Origin: an uncultured Pelagibacteraceae bacterium
GTDB taxonomy: Bacteria; Pseudomonadota; Alphaproteobacteria; Pelagibacterales; AG-422-B15
Direction of reading: 5' to 3'
Length of the DNA stretch: 35,084 nucleotides
Assembly (NCBI GenBank): GCA_902604225.1
Contig: CACKXV010000008.1
Span: 1-35,084, forward strand
The translations under genes were made by a program, and so were the position numbers. How positions within the stretch are numbered: the stretch's first letter is position 1; the number at the start of each line of letters is the position of its first letter. The notes beneath the pieces were generated by a model that saw only the letters and a list, made by a program, of their open reading frames with translations, had not been told where the DNA came from and did not search any database. Shown here one piece after another: positions 24,796-33,827 of the stretch.

Positions 24796-25116
24796 ATGAC
24801 TAACAAATTTTTCGAAAGACATGTTTTTTTCTGTACCAATCAGAGACCAGATGGTCATGAAAAAGGCTGTTGTGCTTCAAAAAAATCTGTCTTACTCAGG
24901 GCCTACATGAAGAAAAAGACAAAAGAAATAGTAACAGATAAAAAAATTAGAATTAATGCATCGGGCTGCCTTGATCACTGTGAGTTTGGTCCGACAATGG
25001 TTATCTATCCTGACAATATCTGGTACACATGTAAATCTGAAAGCGATGTTGATCTTGTCATTGATGAACATTTGATCAATGATCGAGTTGTAGAAAATCT
25101 ATTAATAAAAAAATGA
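24796..25116 (+). CDS. Thioredoxin-like [2Fe-2S] ferredoxin
   Basis: The 106-residue protein has the thioredoxin-like 2Fe-2S ferredoxin pattern. The first ligands are in HVFFCTNQRPDGHEKGCC and the second pair in NASGCLDHCEFGPTMVIYP; the WY residues and acidic C-terminal region also fit. Similar domains occur in NuoE and stand-alone electron carriers, so this is probably a soluble electron carrier; the partner is unknown. Its end overlaps the mnmE start as ATGA, so the two are co-transcribed. Confidence 0.9.
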   Translation: MTNKFFERHVFFCTNQRPDGHEKGCCASKKSVLLRAYMKKKTKEIVTDKKIRINASGCLDHCEFGPTMVIYPDNIWYTCKSESDVDLVIDEHLINDRVVENLLIKK

Positions 25117-26414
25117 CAATTTTTGCTTTATCAACTGCAAATGGGATTGCAGGTCTGGCTGTAGTTCGTGTATCTGGTCACTTAGCGCTGACTGCACTTA
25201 AAACAATCTCTCGCAAGAGTCACTTTGATCCCAATGTATTAACAAGGACAAGTTTTTATGATTCCGAAAATGGAAACCTAATCGATCGTGGATTAGCTGT
25301 TTACTTCGCTAAGCCAAAAAGTTTCACGGGAGAGGACATAGTTGAGTTTCATATACATGGTGGAAGAGCAACAGTTGATCTTCTCATAAAAACTTTGTCA
25401 GGAATTAACCAGTTGCGACTTGCGGAACCTGGAGAGTTTTCAAAAAGAGCATTTATAAATAATAAGATGGACCTTACAGCTATCGAAGCCATGGGAGATT
25501 TAATCAATGCTCAGACTGAACTGCAACACAATCAGGCTCTGAGTCAGATGGATGGCTCATTGAATAAGCTATACCTGTCTTGGAGAAAATCTCTGATTGA
25601 ACTGGTTGCTTATCTTGAAGCCGATATTGATTTTGCAGAAGAAGATATTCCCGATGATGTTTTAAAAAATACAAATGAAAAAATTGAAAAACTTTTAGCT
25701 GAGATGAATGAGCATATTAATCAACGCAATCAAGGAGAGATTTTGAGAGACGGATACCGTGTAGCAATTGTGGGAACGCCGAATGTAGGAAAATCAAGTC
25801 TCATAAATTTATTAGCCAACCGCGATGTTGCGATTGTATCTGATAGAGAAGGGACTACGCGAGATGCACTTGAAGTAAGGCTAAATATTGCCGGCTTTCC
25901 TGTAGTTTTTACAGACACAGCAGGACTGAGGCATACAAGTGATGAGATTGAAAAAAAAGGAATAGAAATCACACAAAAAAAAATCGACGAAGCAAATCTG
26001 GTCATTGAATTATTTGATGATCCAAAAAAATTAAACTTTCATGATGAACGCTTAACTATTTTAAACAAATGTGATCTTCATAATAAGGAAAACAAAACAT
26101 ATGATAGGGCCATTAATATCTCAGTTACAACAGGGGGCGGTATTGATCATTTAATCAAACAAATTTCTGATAAAGTATCAAATAATTTTGGAAGCTATTC
26201 AGACACTATTCCGACCAAAACAAGGTACATCTCAGGTGTTCAAAATTCTATCCAGAGCTTGTTGAATGCAAAAAGAATTGATTTAAAAAATAATTCAGAA
26301 CTCATGGTTGAAGAGTTGAGATTAGCAATTCAGGAAATTGGAAAAATAACAGGTCACGTTGACGTAGAAGAGTATCTTGAAGTCATTTTCAAAGATTTTT
26401 GCATCGGCAAATAA
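25113..26414 (+). CDS. mnmE: tRNA modification GTPase MnmE
   Basis: With MnmG it forms 5-carboxymethylaminomethyl or aminomethyl groups on wobble U34 of tRNAs. The 433-residue protein has the folate-binding N-terminal domain (TIFALSTANGIAGLAVVRVSG, FTGEDIVEFHIHGG), the G domain with G1 GTPNVGKSS at about 219-227, G3 DTAG and G4 NKCD, and the C-terminal FCIGK (Cys430) needed for the modification. It is complete. mnmG follows after 49 bases. Confidence 0.98.
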   Translation: MTIFALSTANGIAGLAVVRVSGHLALTALKTISRKSHFDPNVLTRTSFYDSENGNLIDRGLAVYFAKPKSFTGEDIVEFHIHGGRATVDLLIKTLSGINQLRLAEPGEFSKRAFINNKMDLTAIEAMGDLINAQTELQHNQALSQMDGSLNKLYLSWRKSLIELVAYLEADIDFAEEDIPDDVLKNTNEKIEKLLAEMNEHINQRNQGEILRDGYRVAIVGTPNVGKSSLINLLANRDVAIVSDREGTTRDALEVRLNIAGFPVVFTDTAGLRHTSDEIEKKGIEITQKKIDEANLVIELFDDPKKLNFHDERLTILNKCDLHNKENKTYDRAINISVTTGGGIDHLIKQISDKVSNNFGSYSDTIPTKTRYISGVQNSIQSLLNAKRIDLKNNSELMVEELRLAIQEIGKITGHVDVEEYLEVIFKDFCIGK

Positions 26415-26463
26415 CAAAAATTATTGATTGCAATTAAGCTGAGTTAATTTATTTAATTTAGTC

Positions 26464-28332
26464 ATGTCTAACTTTGATGTCGTTGTCATTGGTGGTGGTC
26501 ACGCGGGTTGTGAAGCAGCAACAACAGCCGCACGAGTAGGTGCTAAAACCCTTTTAATCAGCCATAAATTTGAGACCATTGGTGAAATGTCTTGCAATCC
26601 AGCCATTGGTGGACTGGGTAAAGGCCACTTAGTTAGAGAAATTGATGCGCTAGATGGCATCATGGGAAGAATTGCAGATCTCTCAAGTATTCAATATCGG
26701 CTCTTAAACCGAACAAAAGGCCCAGCTGTTCGTGGCCCCCGCGCTCAATCGGATCGAAAATTGTATAAAAAATATATGCAAGAGGAGATACTTCAAACTA
26801 AAAATCTAGAATGTTTATTTGATCCCGTCGAAGATTTAATTTTTGATCAGGATAATCAAATAGCTGGTGTCTTATGCGAAAGTGGAAAGAAGGTTTCAAC
26901 AAAAAAAGTAATCATTACAACTGGCACATTTTTAAATGGCCTTATCCATTTGGGCGAAAAAACAATACCTGCAGGAAGGCATGGTGATGCTCCATCAATC
27001 GGCTTAGCAAAATCCTTATATAAAACAGGCTTTAATATTGGAAGATTAAAGACAGGAACACCTGCAAGAATTGATAAAAATACTATTGAGTTTGATCGGC
27101 TTGAAAAACAGGATGCAGATGAAAAGCATTCATATTTTTCATTCTTAACGAACAAAACTTATAATGAGCAACTGCCTTGTCACATCACTCACACGAATGA
27201 ATCAGTTCATGACATTATCCAAAAAAATATAGCAAAATCAGCTATTTACTCGGGTCAAATCAGTGGGACAGGACCTCGATATTGTCCCTCTGTTGAAGAT
27301 AAAGTTGTAAAGTTTGCTGATAAATTAAGACATCAGATTTTCCTTGAGCCAGAAGGTTTAGATAGTGATTTGATATATCCAAATGGAATATCAACCTCGT
27401 TACCTGCAGACGTTCAAGACGAATTTATATGTAAAATCAATGGTTTAGAGAAGGCAAAGATTATAAGACATGGTTATGCTATCGAATATGATTTTATTGA
27501 TCCTCAAGAACTTTATCAAACTTTAGAGACTAAAAGAATAAAAGGCCTCTATCTTGCAGGACAAATTAATGGCACAACTGGATATGAAGAGGCTGCAGCT
27601 CAAGGATTGGTTGCAGGCTTAAATGCTGCAATTTCTCTTAAAAATAAAGAACACATTTTTTCTAGAAATGATTCTTATATTGGAGTGATGATTGATGATT
27701 TGACTCTTAAAGGAGTGACAGAGCCTTATAGAATGTTTACATCAAGGGCAGAATACCGTTTATTATTAAGAGCTGACAATGCTGATTTGAGACTTACAGA
27801 AACCGCTAATACATTAGGACTTGTTTCAAAGAACAGATATGAGCATTTTATCAATAAACAAACCAAAATGAATGCGTTGCTAAATATTGTTAAAAATCAG
27901 TATGTTACACCAAATAAAGCTGAAAAAATGGGTGTCAAAATTAATAAAGATGGTAAAAAAAGGTCTGCATTTGATTTATTGGCCTACCCCGATATTGATA
28001 TCAACACTGTAGGAGATATGTTTGAGATAAATTTAAATGATTTTTCAGAAGAGGTATTAGAGCAAGTCTCAATTGAAGCTCACTATAAAGGTTATCTTAA
28101 AAAGCAAGAAAGTGAGATCATTTCAATAAATAAAGAAGAAAAAATAAAGATACCTGAAACAATGAACTATGATGATTTGTCAAGTTTATCTAACGAAATT
28201 AAGGAAAAATTATCAAAAGTTAAGCCAAAAAACATTGCCCAGGCGTCAAGAATTGACGGTGTCACTCCTGCAGCTTTAGGGGTAATATTGGCCCATATAA
28301 AAACTCAAGCAAAATTAAAAAAACTGGCTTAA
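26464..28332 (+). CDS. mnmG: tRNA U34 modification enzyme MnmG (GidA)
   Basis: This is the FAD-dependent partner of MnmE. The 622-residue protein starts with the FAD loop [14 protein letters not shown], then [22 protein letters not shown], the cysteine-bearing [10 protein letters not shown], and the second signature [17 protein letters not shown]. The C-terminal helical domain that binds MnmE is present ([19 protein letters not shown]). No ribosome-binding site is seen. The order mnmE-mnmG-rsmG-parA-parB is widely conserved near bacterial origins. Confidence 0.98.
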   Translation: MSNFDVVVIGGGHAGCEAATTAARVGAKTLLISHKFETIGEMSCNPAIGGLGKGHLVREIDALDGIMGRIADLSSIQYRLLNRTKGPAVRGPRAQSDRKLYKKYMQEEILQTKNLECLFDPVEDLIFDQDNQIAGVLCESGKKVSTKKVIITTGTFLNGLIHLGEKTIPAGRHGDAPSIGLAKSLYKTGFNIGRLKTGTPARIDKNTIEFDRLEKQDADEKHSYFSFLTNKTYNEQLPCHITHTNESVHDIIQKNIAKSAIYSGQISGTGPRYCPSVEDKVVKFADKLRHQIFLEPEGLDSDLIYPNGISTSLPADVQDEFICKINGLEKAKIIRHGYAIEYDFIDPQELYQTLETKRIKGLYLAGQINGTTGYEEAAAQGLVAGLNAAISLKNKEHIFSRNDSYIGVMIDDLTLKGVTEPYRMFTSRAEYRLLLRADNADLRLTETANTLGLVSKNRYEHFINKQTKMNALLNIVKNQYVTPNKAEKMGVKINKDGKKRSAFDLLAYPDIDINTVGDMFEINLNDFSEEVLEQVSIEAHYKGYLKKQESEIISINKEEKIKIPETMNYDDLSSLSNEIKEKLSKVKPKNIAQASRIDGVTPAALGVILAHIKTQAKLKKLA

Positions 28333-28342
28333 TATCTTCATT

Positions 28343-28966
28343 ATGGAGGATTCGCCAGAAGCTCTTATGGAGCTAAAAAGTAATGTTTCACGTGAAACAA
28401 TCAATAAACTCGATGTTTACAGATCATTGATACTGGCCGAAAAGCAAAGCCTTATATCAAAAAAGGATAAAAACCTTCTTTGGATTAGGCATTTTTATGA
28501 TTCGCTCCGAATAAGTGATTTGATTCGTGAAAATAAACAAAACATAATCGATATTGGCAGCGGATCAGGTCTTCCAGGAATTCCGTTATCATTGTTTTAT
28601 AATGGCGAAAATTCAATATTTTTGTGTGAAAATCGAAGGAAAAGAGCAGATTTTCTAGAGCACTGCATAGATGCTCTCAAACTTAAGAATACCTATGTGA
28701 TTCCTCACAAAGTTGAAAAAGCAACAAATCAAAAATTTGATGTTGTTCTAGCTAGAGCAGTTGGACGATTAAATGATCTATTATCAATAAGTTATAACAT
28801 ATCGAAAAAAAGTACTACATTCCTTTTTCATAAAGGTATACATATAGATGATGAGATTGCTGAAGCCACTAAATATTGGAAATTTGATCATAAACTGCAT
28901 GAAAACAGTGTTGAAAAGGGATCTTATATTTTAGAACTAAATAATGTAATTAAATCAAATACTTAG
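28343..28966 (+). CDS. rsmG: 16S rRNA (guanine-527 N7)-methyltransferase RsmG
   Basis: It methylates G527 in the 530 loop of 16S rRNA; loss gives low-level streptomycin resistance in known bacteria. The 207-residue protein has the N-terminal helix NVSRETINKLDVYRSLI, then LWIRHFYDSLR, the SAM-binding IDIGSGSGLPGIPL and CENRRKRADFLEHC. The codons for NVSRET include a perfect parS site. The ATG at 28343 lies 10 bases after the mnmG stop. parA follows 1 base later. Confidence 0.96.
   Translation: MEDSPEALMELKSNVSRETINKLDVYRSLILAEKQSLISKKDKNLLWIRHFYDSLRISDLIRENKQNIIDIGSGSGLPGIPLSLFYNGENSIFLCENRRKRADFLEHCIDALKLKNTYVIPHKVEKATNQKFDVVLARAVGRLNDLLSISYNISKKSTTFLFHKGIHIDDEIAEATKYWKFDHKLHENSVEKGSYILELNNVIKSNT
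28384..28399. other. parS partition site inside rsmG
   Basis: TGTTTCACGTGAAACA is a perfect 16-base palindrome and an exact match to the ParB-binding consensus TGTTNCACGTGAAACA. It encodes VSRET in RsmG, and parA and parB start about 0.6 and 1.4 kb downstream. I saw no second full copy in this window; half-sites (GTTTCACG) occur near 25321 and 34911. Confidence 0.95.
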
Positions 28967-28967
28967 T

Positions 28968-29756
28968 ATGAAAAGGAAAATAATTGCTATTTCTAATCAA
29001 AAAGGAGGGGTCGGAAAGACGACCACAGCTATAAACTTATCCACAGCCCTCGCGGCGACAGGCCAAAAAGTATTAATCATTGATCTAGATCCTCAGGGTA
29101 ATGCAAGTACAGGTTTAGGGGTCGATTATGGTCAGAGGGAAAATTCTATTTACGAAGTATTAGCGGGACAAGCAAACATTTCAGATTCCATTCGAAAAAC
29201 CGAAATTGATAATCTTTATTTAATTCCTTCAACAGTTGATTTGTCTGGAATTGAACCTGAACTTGCTGACGTTAATGATCGAGCTTTCACATTAAAAAAT
29301 ATTTTTAACGCAAATGAAAAATTAAATGAGTTTGATTTTATTTTTATTGATTGCCCACCCGCGTTAAGTTTATTGACTGTCATGGCAATGACGACAGCCA
29401 ATGCAATTATTGTTCCATTGCAATGTGAATTCTTCGCGCTCGAAGGCCTCAGTCAGCTAATTAAAACAATTGAACGTGTAAGACAGAATCTAAATCCTGG
29501 TTTATCTATTGATGGGATTGTTTTGACGATGTACGACAGCAGAAACAAATTGTCTTCCCAAGTTGCAACAGACGTTAGAAATCATTTACGGGAACAAGTT
29601 TATGAAACCATTATACCTCGTAATGTAAGAGTTTCAGAAGCACCATCATTTGGGATGCCTGCTTTAATTTATGATCAAAGAGCATCAGGCAGTCAGGCGT
29701 ATTTAAGTCTTGCAAATGAAGTCATTAAACAAAATAAAGAACAAGAGGCAGCATAG
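28968..29756 (+). CDS. parA: Chromosome partitioning ATPase ParA
   Basis: The DNA-binding ATPase drives ParB-parS complexes apart after replication. The 262-residue protein has the deviant Walker A KGGVGKTT (residues 12-19) with signature Lys, LIIDLDPQGNASTGLG, Walker B FIFIDCPPAL, and VLTMYDSRNKLSSQV. It is the short chromosomal type without an extra N-terminal DNA-binding domain. It ends one base inside parB (TAGTG) and so is co-translated with it. Confidence 0.97.
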   Translation: MKRKIIAISNQKGGVGKTTTAINLSTALAATGQKVLIIDLDPQGNASTGLGVDYGQRENSIYEVLAGQANISDSIRKTEIDNLYLIPSTVDLSGIEPELADVNDRAFTLKNIFNANEKLNEFDFIFIDCPPALSLLTVMAMTTANAIIVPLQCEFFALEGLSQLIKTIERVRQNLNPGLSIDGIVLTMYDSRNKLSSQVATDVRNHLREQVYETIIPRNVRVSEAPSFGMPALIYDQRASGSQAYLSLANEVIKQNKEQEAA

Positions 29757-30616
29757 TGGTTACAAACACAACAAAAAAAGGTTTAGGACGTGGTCTTTCA
29801 TCTTTAATGGGAGATACGGAAACTGTACAAACAAAAAATACCAACGTTGGTCAAGAAACAAAAATACCAATCGCTAATTTAAAACCAAGTCCTTCTCAAC
29901 CAAGAAGATTATTTAATAAAAATAGTATTAATGAATTGGCTGACTCCATAAAAGCAAAAGGGTTAGTACAACCATTAGTGGTTAGACCATCGCCTTCTGA
30001 TGTCAATAGTTATGAAATTATTGCAGGTGAGAGAAGATGGCGCGCAGCACAAATTGCACAACTGCACGAGGTACCTGTTGTAATAAGAAACTTTAATGAC
30101 ACCGAAGCACTTGAAATCGCCATTATTGAAAATGTCCAACGATCAGATCTTTCACCAATTGAAGAAGCTGCAGGTTATAAAAGATTGATAGAAAATCATG
30201 GTCATACCCAAGAAGATTTGTCAGGAATTGTGGGTAAAAGCAGGAGCCACATAGCGAATATCATTCGACTGCTATCTTTGCCACAATCAATCCAAGACAT
30301 GATAACCGAAGGAAAAATATCATCAGGTCATGCGCGCGCAATTATGAACAGTGCATTTCCAGAGCAACTTGCAGAAAAAATTATTAACGAAAATTTAAGC
30401 GTAAGGGACGCAGAAAATTTAGCAAAAGATAAAAAAGGTATTATAAAAAAAATAAAACTTAAAGACCCCGATACGATTGATCTTGAAAACAAAATTTCAG
30501 AAAAACTCGGCTTGGCCACCAGCATTAACCATAAAGGTAAAAAAGGTGGCAGTATAAAAATTGATTACAAAACCCTTGATCAATTAGAGATGATTACGCA
30601 AAAGCTTAAAAACTAA
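29756..30616 (+). CDS. parB: Chromosome partitioning protein ParB (CTPase)
   Basis: ParB binds parS, clamps DNA using CTP and spreads. The 286-residue protein starts with GTG, has the ParA-contact tail GLGRGLSSLMGD, the CTP-binding boxes (PSPSQPRRLFN, then IAGERRWRAAQIA near 89-101, and ENVQRSDLSPIEEA), the helix-turn-helix TQEDLSGIVGKSRSHIANIIRLL, and a C-terminal dimer domain. It is complete. The stop overlaps the end of holA on the other strand by 4 bases. Its target parS lies about 1.4 kb upstream. Confidence 0.97.
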   Translation: MVTNTTKKGLGRGLSSLMGDTETVQTKNTNVGQETKIPIANLKPSPSQPRRLFNKNSINELADSIKAKGLVQPLVVRPSPSDVNSYEIIAGERRWRAAQIAQLHEVPVVIRNFNDTEALEIAIIENVQRSDLSPIEEAAGYKRLIENHGHTQEDLSGIVGKSRSHIANIIRLLSLPQSIQDMITEGKISSGHARAIMNSAFPEQLAEKIINENLSVRDAENLAKDKKGIIKKIKLKDPDTIDLENKISEKLGLATSINHKGKKGGSIKIDYKTLDQLEMITQKLKN

Positions 30617-31638
30617 TTTTGAAAGTGCTGTTTGCCCTCGTGACAAATCGTCAGTACCGAACGCTCGCAAAGAATGCTGGATAATTTACTATTGGTTTTA
30701 CAATCAATTTCAGCATCAAGAAGCCTTGATAGATTTTTTTCAATTTTACTTAATGGCCAACGAACGCAGTGCTGCTGAAAATTGTCTTTATCTTTCCAAA
30801 ATAAGGGAGGTCTTAAAAACTTTATTGCGGTATCAAAACTGCTACCTTTTTTCATTTCTACTTTTACTTTTTGTACTCTTTTAAGGTAATTGATGAGGCT
30901 GCGTAAGATAGAAATTGGATTATTTCCCTCAGATAAAAGTTTGCTAATAATATTTGAGCTCTTTGTGGTATTTCCATACATCACTGATTCATTCATTTTT
31001 TGAAGATTATTCGAGCTTGTATCGTTGAGTAGATTTTTTATTTCTTCAAGATTTGGAGGCGCATCAGCATTAGTGTAAAATAAGCTTATCTTTTGGAGTT
31101 CGTTAAAGCTGATCATTCGATCGTTGCTCAACGTCTGCAAAAGATAGTTTTTAATGTCTCGATCAATTGAAATATTATTTTCTTTTACAAAATTATCAAT
31201 TAGCCTCATCATTGATTTAGCATCATCCTCATAACACGCTAAAGCATAACATTGTGCATTGCTTTCAAACAATTTCCTAAGTTTAGAAGTTTTTTTGAGA
31301 TTATCAGCTTTGACTATCAGCATAGTTTGAGTGGGAGCTGAATTGATGACATTCTCAAGCTCTGTCATATTCTTATCTTTGAGTGACTCCAGAATAATGA
31401 GTTTATAGCTATTAAACATTGAAATTGAATTTGCTGAGTTCTGAAGGATGTCAGGATCTTGATCTAGGCTTTTTCCTGTTATAGAAACCTCTTCAAAATC
31501 AATATCGCTTAAATAGTCACTTTTGATTTTTTTGATGTTGTCTCTTATCAATCCCTCGTTTGGCCCATAAATTAAAAAAGGTAAAAAACCTTTATTGCCA
31601 TTTACTATCTTTTCAATTTGAAAATCTTTAATTATCAT
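30613..31638 (-). CDS. holA: DNA polymerase III delta subunit
   Basis: HolA opens the sliding clamp as part of the clamp loader. The 341-residue protein resembles the divergent alphaproteobacterial delta. It has FLIYGPNEGLIRDNI near the N-terminus (a degenerate P-loop region), KLIILESLK, TMLIVKADNLKKTSKLRKLFE, and in the C-terminal collar LRSLINYLKRVQ. The ATG at 31638 (MIIKDFQ) is chosen over an upstream GTG. It overlaps the lptE end by 11 bases, a common lptE-holA pairing downstream of leuS. Confidence 0.88.
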   Translation of the reverse strand: MIIKDFQIEKIVNGNKGFLPFLIYGPNEGLIRDNIKKIKSDYLSDIDFEEVSITGKSLDQDPDILQNSANSISMFNSYKLIILESLKDKNMTELENVINSAPTQTMLIVKADNLKKTSKLRKLFESNAQCYALACYEDDAKSMMRLIDNFVKENNISIDRDIKNYLLQTLSNDRMISFNELQKISLFYTNADAPPNLEEIKNLLNDTSSNNLQKMNESVMYGNTTKSSNIISKLLSEGNNPISILRSLINYLKRVQKVKVEMKKGSSFDTAIKFLRPPLFWKDKDNFQQHCVRWPLSKIEKNLSRLLDAEIDCKTNSKLSSILCERSVLTICHEGKQHFQN

Positions 31639-32116
31639 TCTTAATTGATGTATCACTTTGTATTTTAGAAATCATCGTTTGAATAGCACTACTTGTTGCA
31701 TTTCGGATCATTCTTTTTTTCTTGTCATTACTTTCAATTTCAGATGTTTCAACTGTATACTGAGCAAAGCCTCTGACCATATCTTCAACTAAATAAAATT
31801 CTCTATTCTTATCTTTTACTTTATAATTAATTATGATTTCAATCCTATATTTTGCAATGGTGCCATCAGTATTTGTGATGAGAGGCTCTAAATTTTCTGT
31901 AGTTTTAATCTCTATAAGGTAACTTTGTTTTGCATCTAAATCTGATGGAAAAGATTTATTTATCTCATCTTTAACTTCCCTTGAGGTGTTATTGGCATTA
32001 ATTAATGATACCGAATAACTTTTAAAATCAATATTGCTTTCAGAAAGTTTATACATTGGTTTGAAACCACAAGAAGTTAAAAATAGGGATAAGAATATTA
32101 TACAAATATATTTCAT
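31628..32116 (-). CDS. lptE: LPS-assembly lipoprotein LptE
   Basis: LptE is the outer-membrane lipoprotein plug of LptD, which inserts lipopolysaccharide in the outer leaflet. The 162-residue protein has a lipoprotein signal peptide, KYICIIFLSLFLTSCGFKPMY, with Cys in the lipobox LTSC and the CGFxPxY start typical of LptE. The rest is a small alpha/beta domain. An upstream in-frame ATG at 32137 would add 7 polar residues; the one at 32116 is preferred because it avoids overlap with the upstream gene. Position between leuS and holA supports the call. Confidence 0.85.
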   Translation of the reverse strand: MKYICIIFLSLFLTSCGFKPMYKLSESNIDFKSYSVSLINANNTSREVKDEINKSFPSDLDAKQSYLIEIKTTENLEPLITNTDGTIAKYRIEIIINYKVKDKNREFYLVEDMVRGFAQYTVETSEIESNDKKKRMIRNATSSAIQTMISKIQSDTSIKNDN

Positions 32117-32123
32117 ATTTTTA

Positions 32124-33827
32124 TTATTTGAGAGCATTAACTAAATCTACTAAATCCGACTCATACTTTTTCCAAGCACCAATCGAGTTTTTATTCATTG
32201 GTTGTCTTACTTGTTCAATACTTGCAGTTCTCACCTGTCGTTTGGTTTTATAAAAATCTAAACATTGACTTTCCCACTCTAAGTCACAAAAATCAATAAG
32301 CTGTTTGGATATTTCTTCCTGATCGTTAACTAATTCCTCATTATCAAGTACAAAAATACTGTCTTTGTAGTTTTTAATCCACTCATTCATAAGAGAAGTG
32401 TGTAATTTATAATATTGAGCCAGTGTTTTCTGATCATATGAGTATTGATGAGATAGTTCTGTGAACTTATGTGAGTATAGAGAAAAACAGTTATCTATTG
32501 GATCACGTTTGCAATATATAATTTTAGCCTCAGGCAGAATAGTCCTTATTAATCCAATTAAGACAAAATTATGAGGCATTTTATCACAAATGTAATTTGC
32601 ATTTCTGGTATTTAGCATCGATAGAGATTTTAAGTATTCTCTTCTTGCTTTCAGAGCAGCTTTCTCATTTTTTAATAAATTTATAAACTTTCTTATGCCT
32701 TCTTCATTGGGAGAAATAATATTTTCAAGCTCTGACACTTCTGTTAAAAAATTTAGTTCACCAGCACCATCAACTTTTGAATGTGATGATAGAATTTGCT
32801 CACATAAAGTTGTGCCTGATCTTGGCATTCCACAGACAAATATTGGTATAATCCCTCGTTCATCTTTTATCTTAATCGGTTTTATTTCTTGGGGTAATGA
32901 CTTAATTTTTTCAAAAAAAATAGACTCATTTGAGATATCAAATGGTTTGATGCTGTATTGAAGACGGTTACCATCAATAAGATATTTTCCAGCTTCATCG
33001 TACTTACCCTGATTTTTGTAATTGTTAAACAAAGCATGATAAACTAGCACTTTCTCATCAACTAATAATTTGTCTTTTTGAAGAAGATCTTGGTAATACT
33101 CGATCTGTGAAGACTGCAATTTATTTTCTTTATTCCCTGTAAACGCAACCAGATTTGTAATAGTTTTAAAGTCATTATTAAACAATTTATCAACAATTAT
33201 GTTGGCTTTTTTAAAGTCGCCTTGTTCTTTATAAGCAGTAGATAAATTAAGTGCCGTATCATTATCGCTCGGGTTATCTTTACTGCACTGCTCCAATATT
33301 CCAATTGCCTCATCGAGCTGACTGTTTAGTATTAGTGCTTTAGCATATTGATTTTTTGTTATGGTGTTATCAGGTTGAAGTTTCAATGCTTTACTAGAAA
33401 ATTCCAATGCACTCTCTTTATTTTGTATTTTATGAAATAAGCTAGCTAAATTATTTATGACTGGAACATAATCTTTATTAATAGAATTTGCTTTTTCAAA
33501 GCATTTTTGAGCTAAAGGATAATTTTTATTTCTAACATGAATTGCTCCTAAATTGTTTAATGCTTCAAAACCATTTGGTCTTATCTTTATACATCGAATG
33601 TAATAATTATATGCATCTTCATAATTTCCTAGATCTTGTTTAAGAATACCTATGTGTCTTAAAGCATCGTAATTATTTGGTTCTCTGGCTATTATTGATT
33701 GGTATAAAGTCTCTGCACTATTAAAGTCTTTATTCATGTGAAACTGAATTGCTTTTAGCAGTTCTCCCTGCAACGCAGAGGCATTTCCACTTTCTTTTTT
33801 TTGTTTACGTCTTTCGTGCCGGTTCAT
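32124..33827 (-). CDS. TPR-repeat sulfotransferase
   Basis: The 567-residue protein has two parts. Residues about 15-250 are tetratricopeptide repeats with typical 34-residue spacing (for example [20 protein letters not shown]). Residues about 325-560 are a sulfotransferase domain with the PAPS phosphate loop [19 protein letters not shown] near 330-348 and a second PAPS contact in [14 protein letters not shown]. It starts [11 protein letters not shown]. It should transfer sulfate from PAPS to an unknown acceptor; no signal peptide is seen. It lies between leuS and lptE, overlapping leuS as ATGA. Such fusions are frequent in marine alphaproteobacteria. Confidence 0.88.
   Translation of the reverse strand: MNRHERRKQKKESGNASALQGELLKAIQFHMNKDFNSAETLYQSIIAREPNNYDALRHIGILKQDLGNYEDAYNYYIRCIKIRPNGFEALNNLGAIHVRNKNYPLAQKCFEKANSINKDYVPVINNLASLFHKIQNKESALEFSSKALKLQPDNTITKNQYAKALILNSQLDEAIGILEQCSKDNPSDNDTALNLSTAYKEQGDFKKANIIVDKLFNNDFKTITNLVAFTGNKENKLQSSQIEYYQDLLQKDKLLVDEKVLVYHALFNNYKNQGKYDEAGKYLIDGNRLQYSIKPFDISNESIFFEKIKSLPQEIKPIKIKDERGIIPIFVCGMPRSGTTLCEQILSSHSKVDGAGELNFLTEVSELENIISPNEEGIRKFINLLKNEKAALKARREYLKSLSMLNTRNANYICDKMPHNFVLIGLIRTILPEAKIIYCKRDPIDNCFSLYSHKFTELSHQYSYDQKTLAQYYKLHTSLMNEWIKNYKDSIFVLDNEELVNDQEEISKQLIDFCDLEWESQCLDFYKTKRQVRTASIEQVRQPMNKNSIGAWKKYESDLVDLVNALK

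Noticed and set aside
25321-25330. Second parS near mnmE (GTTTCACGGG)
   Set aside because: Only one half of the palindrome is present.
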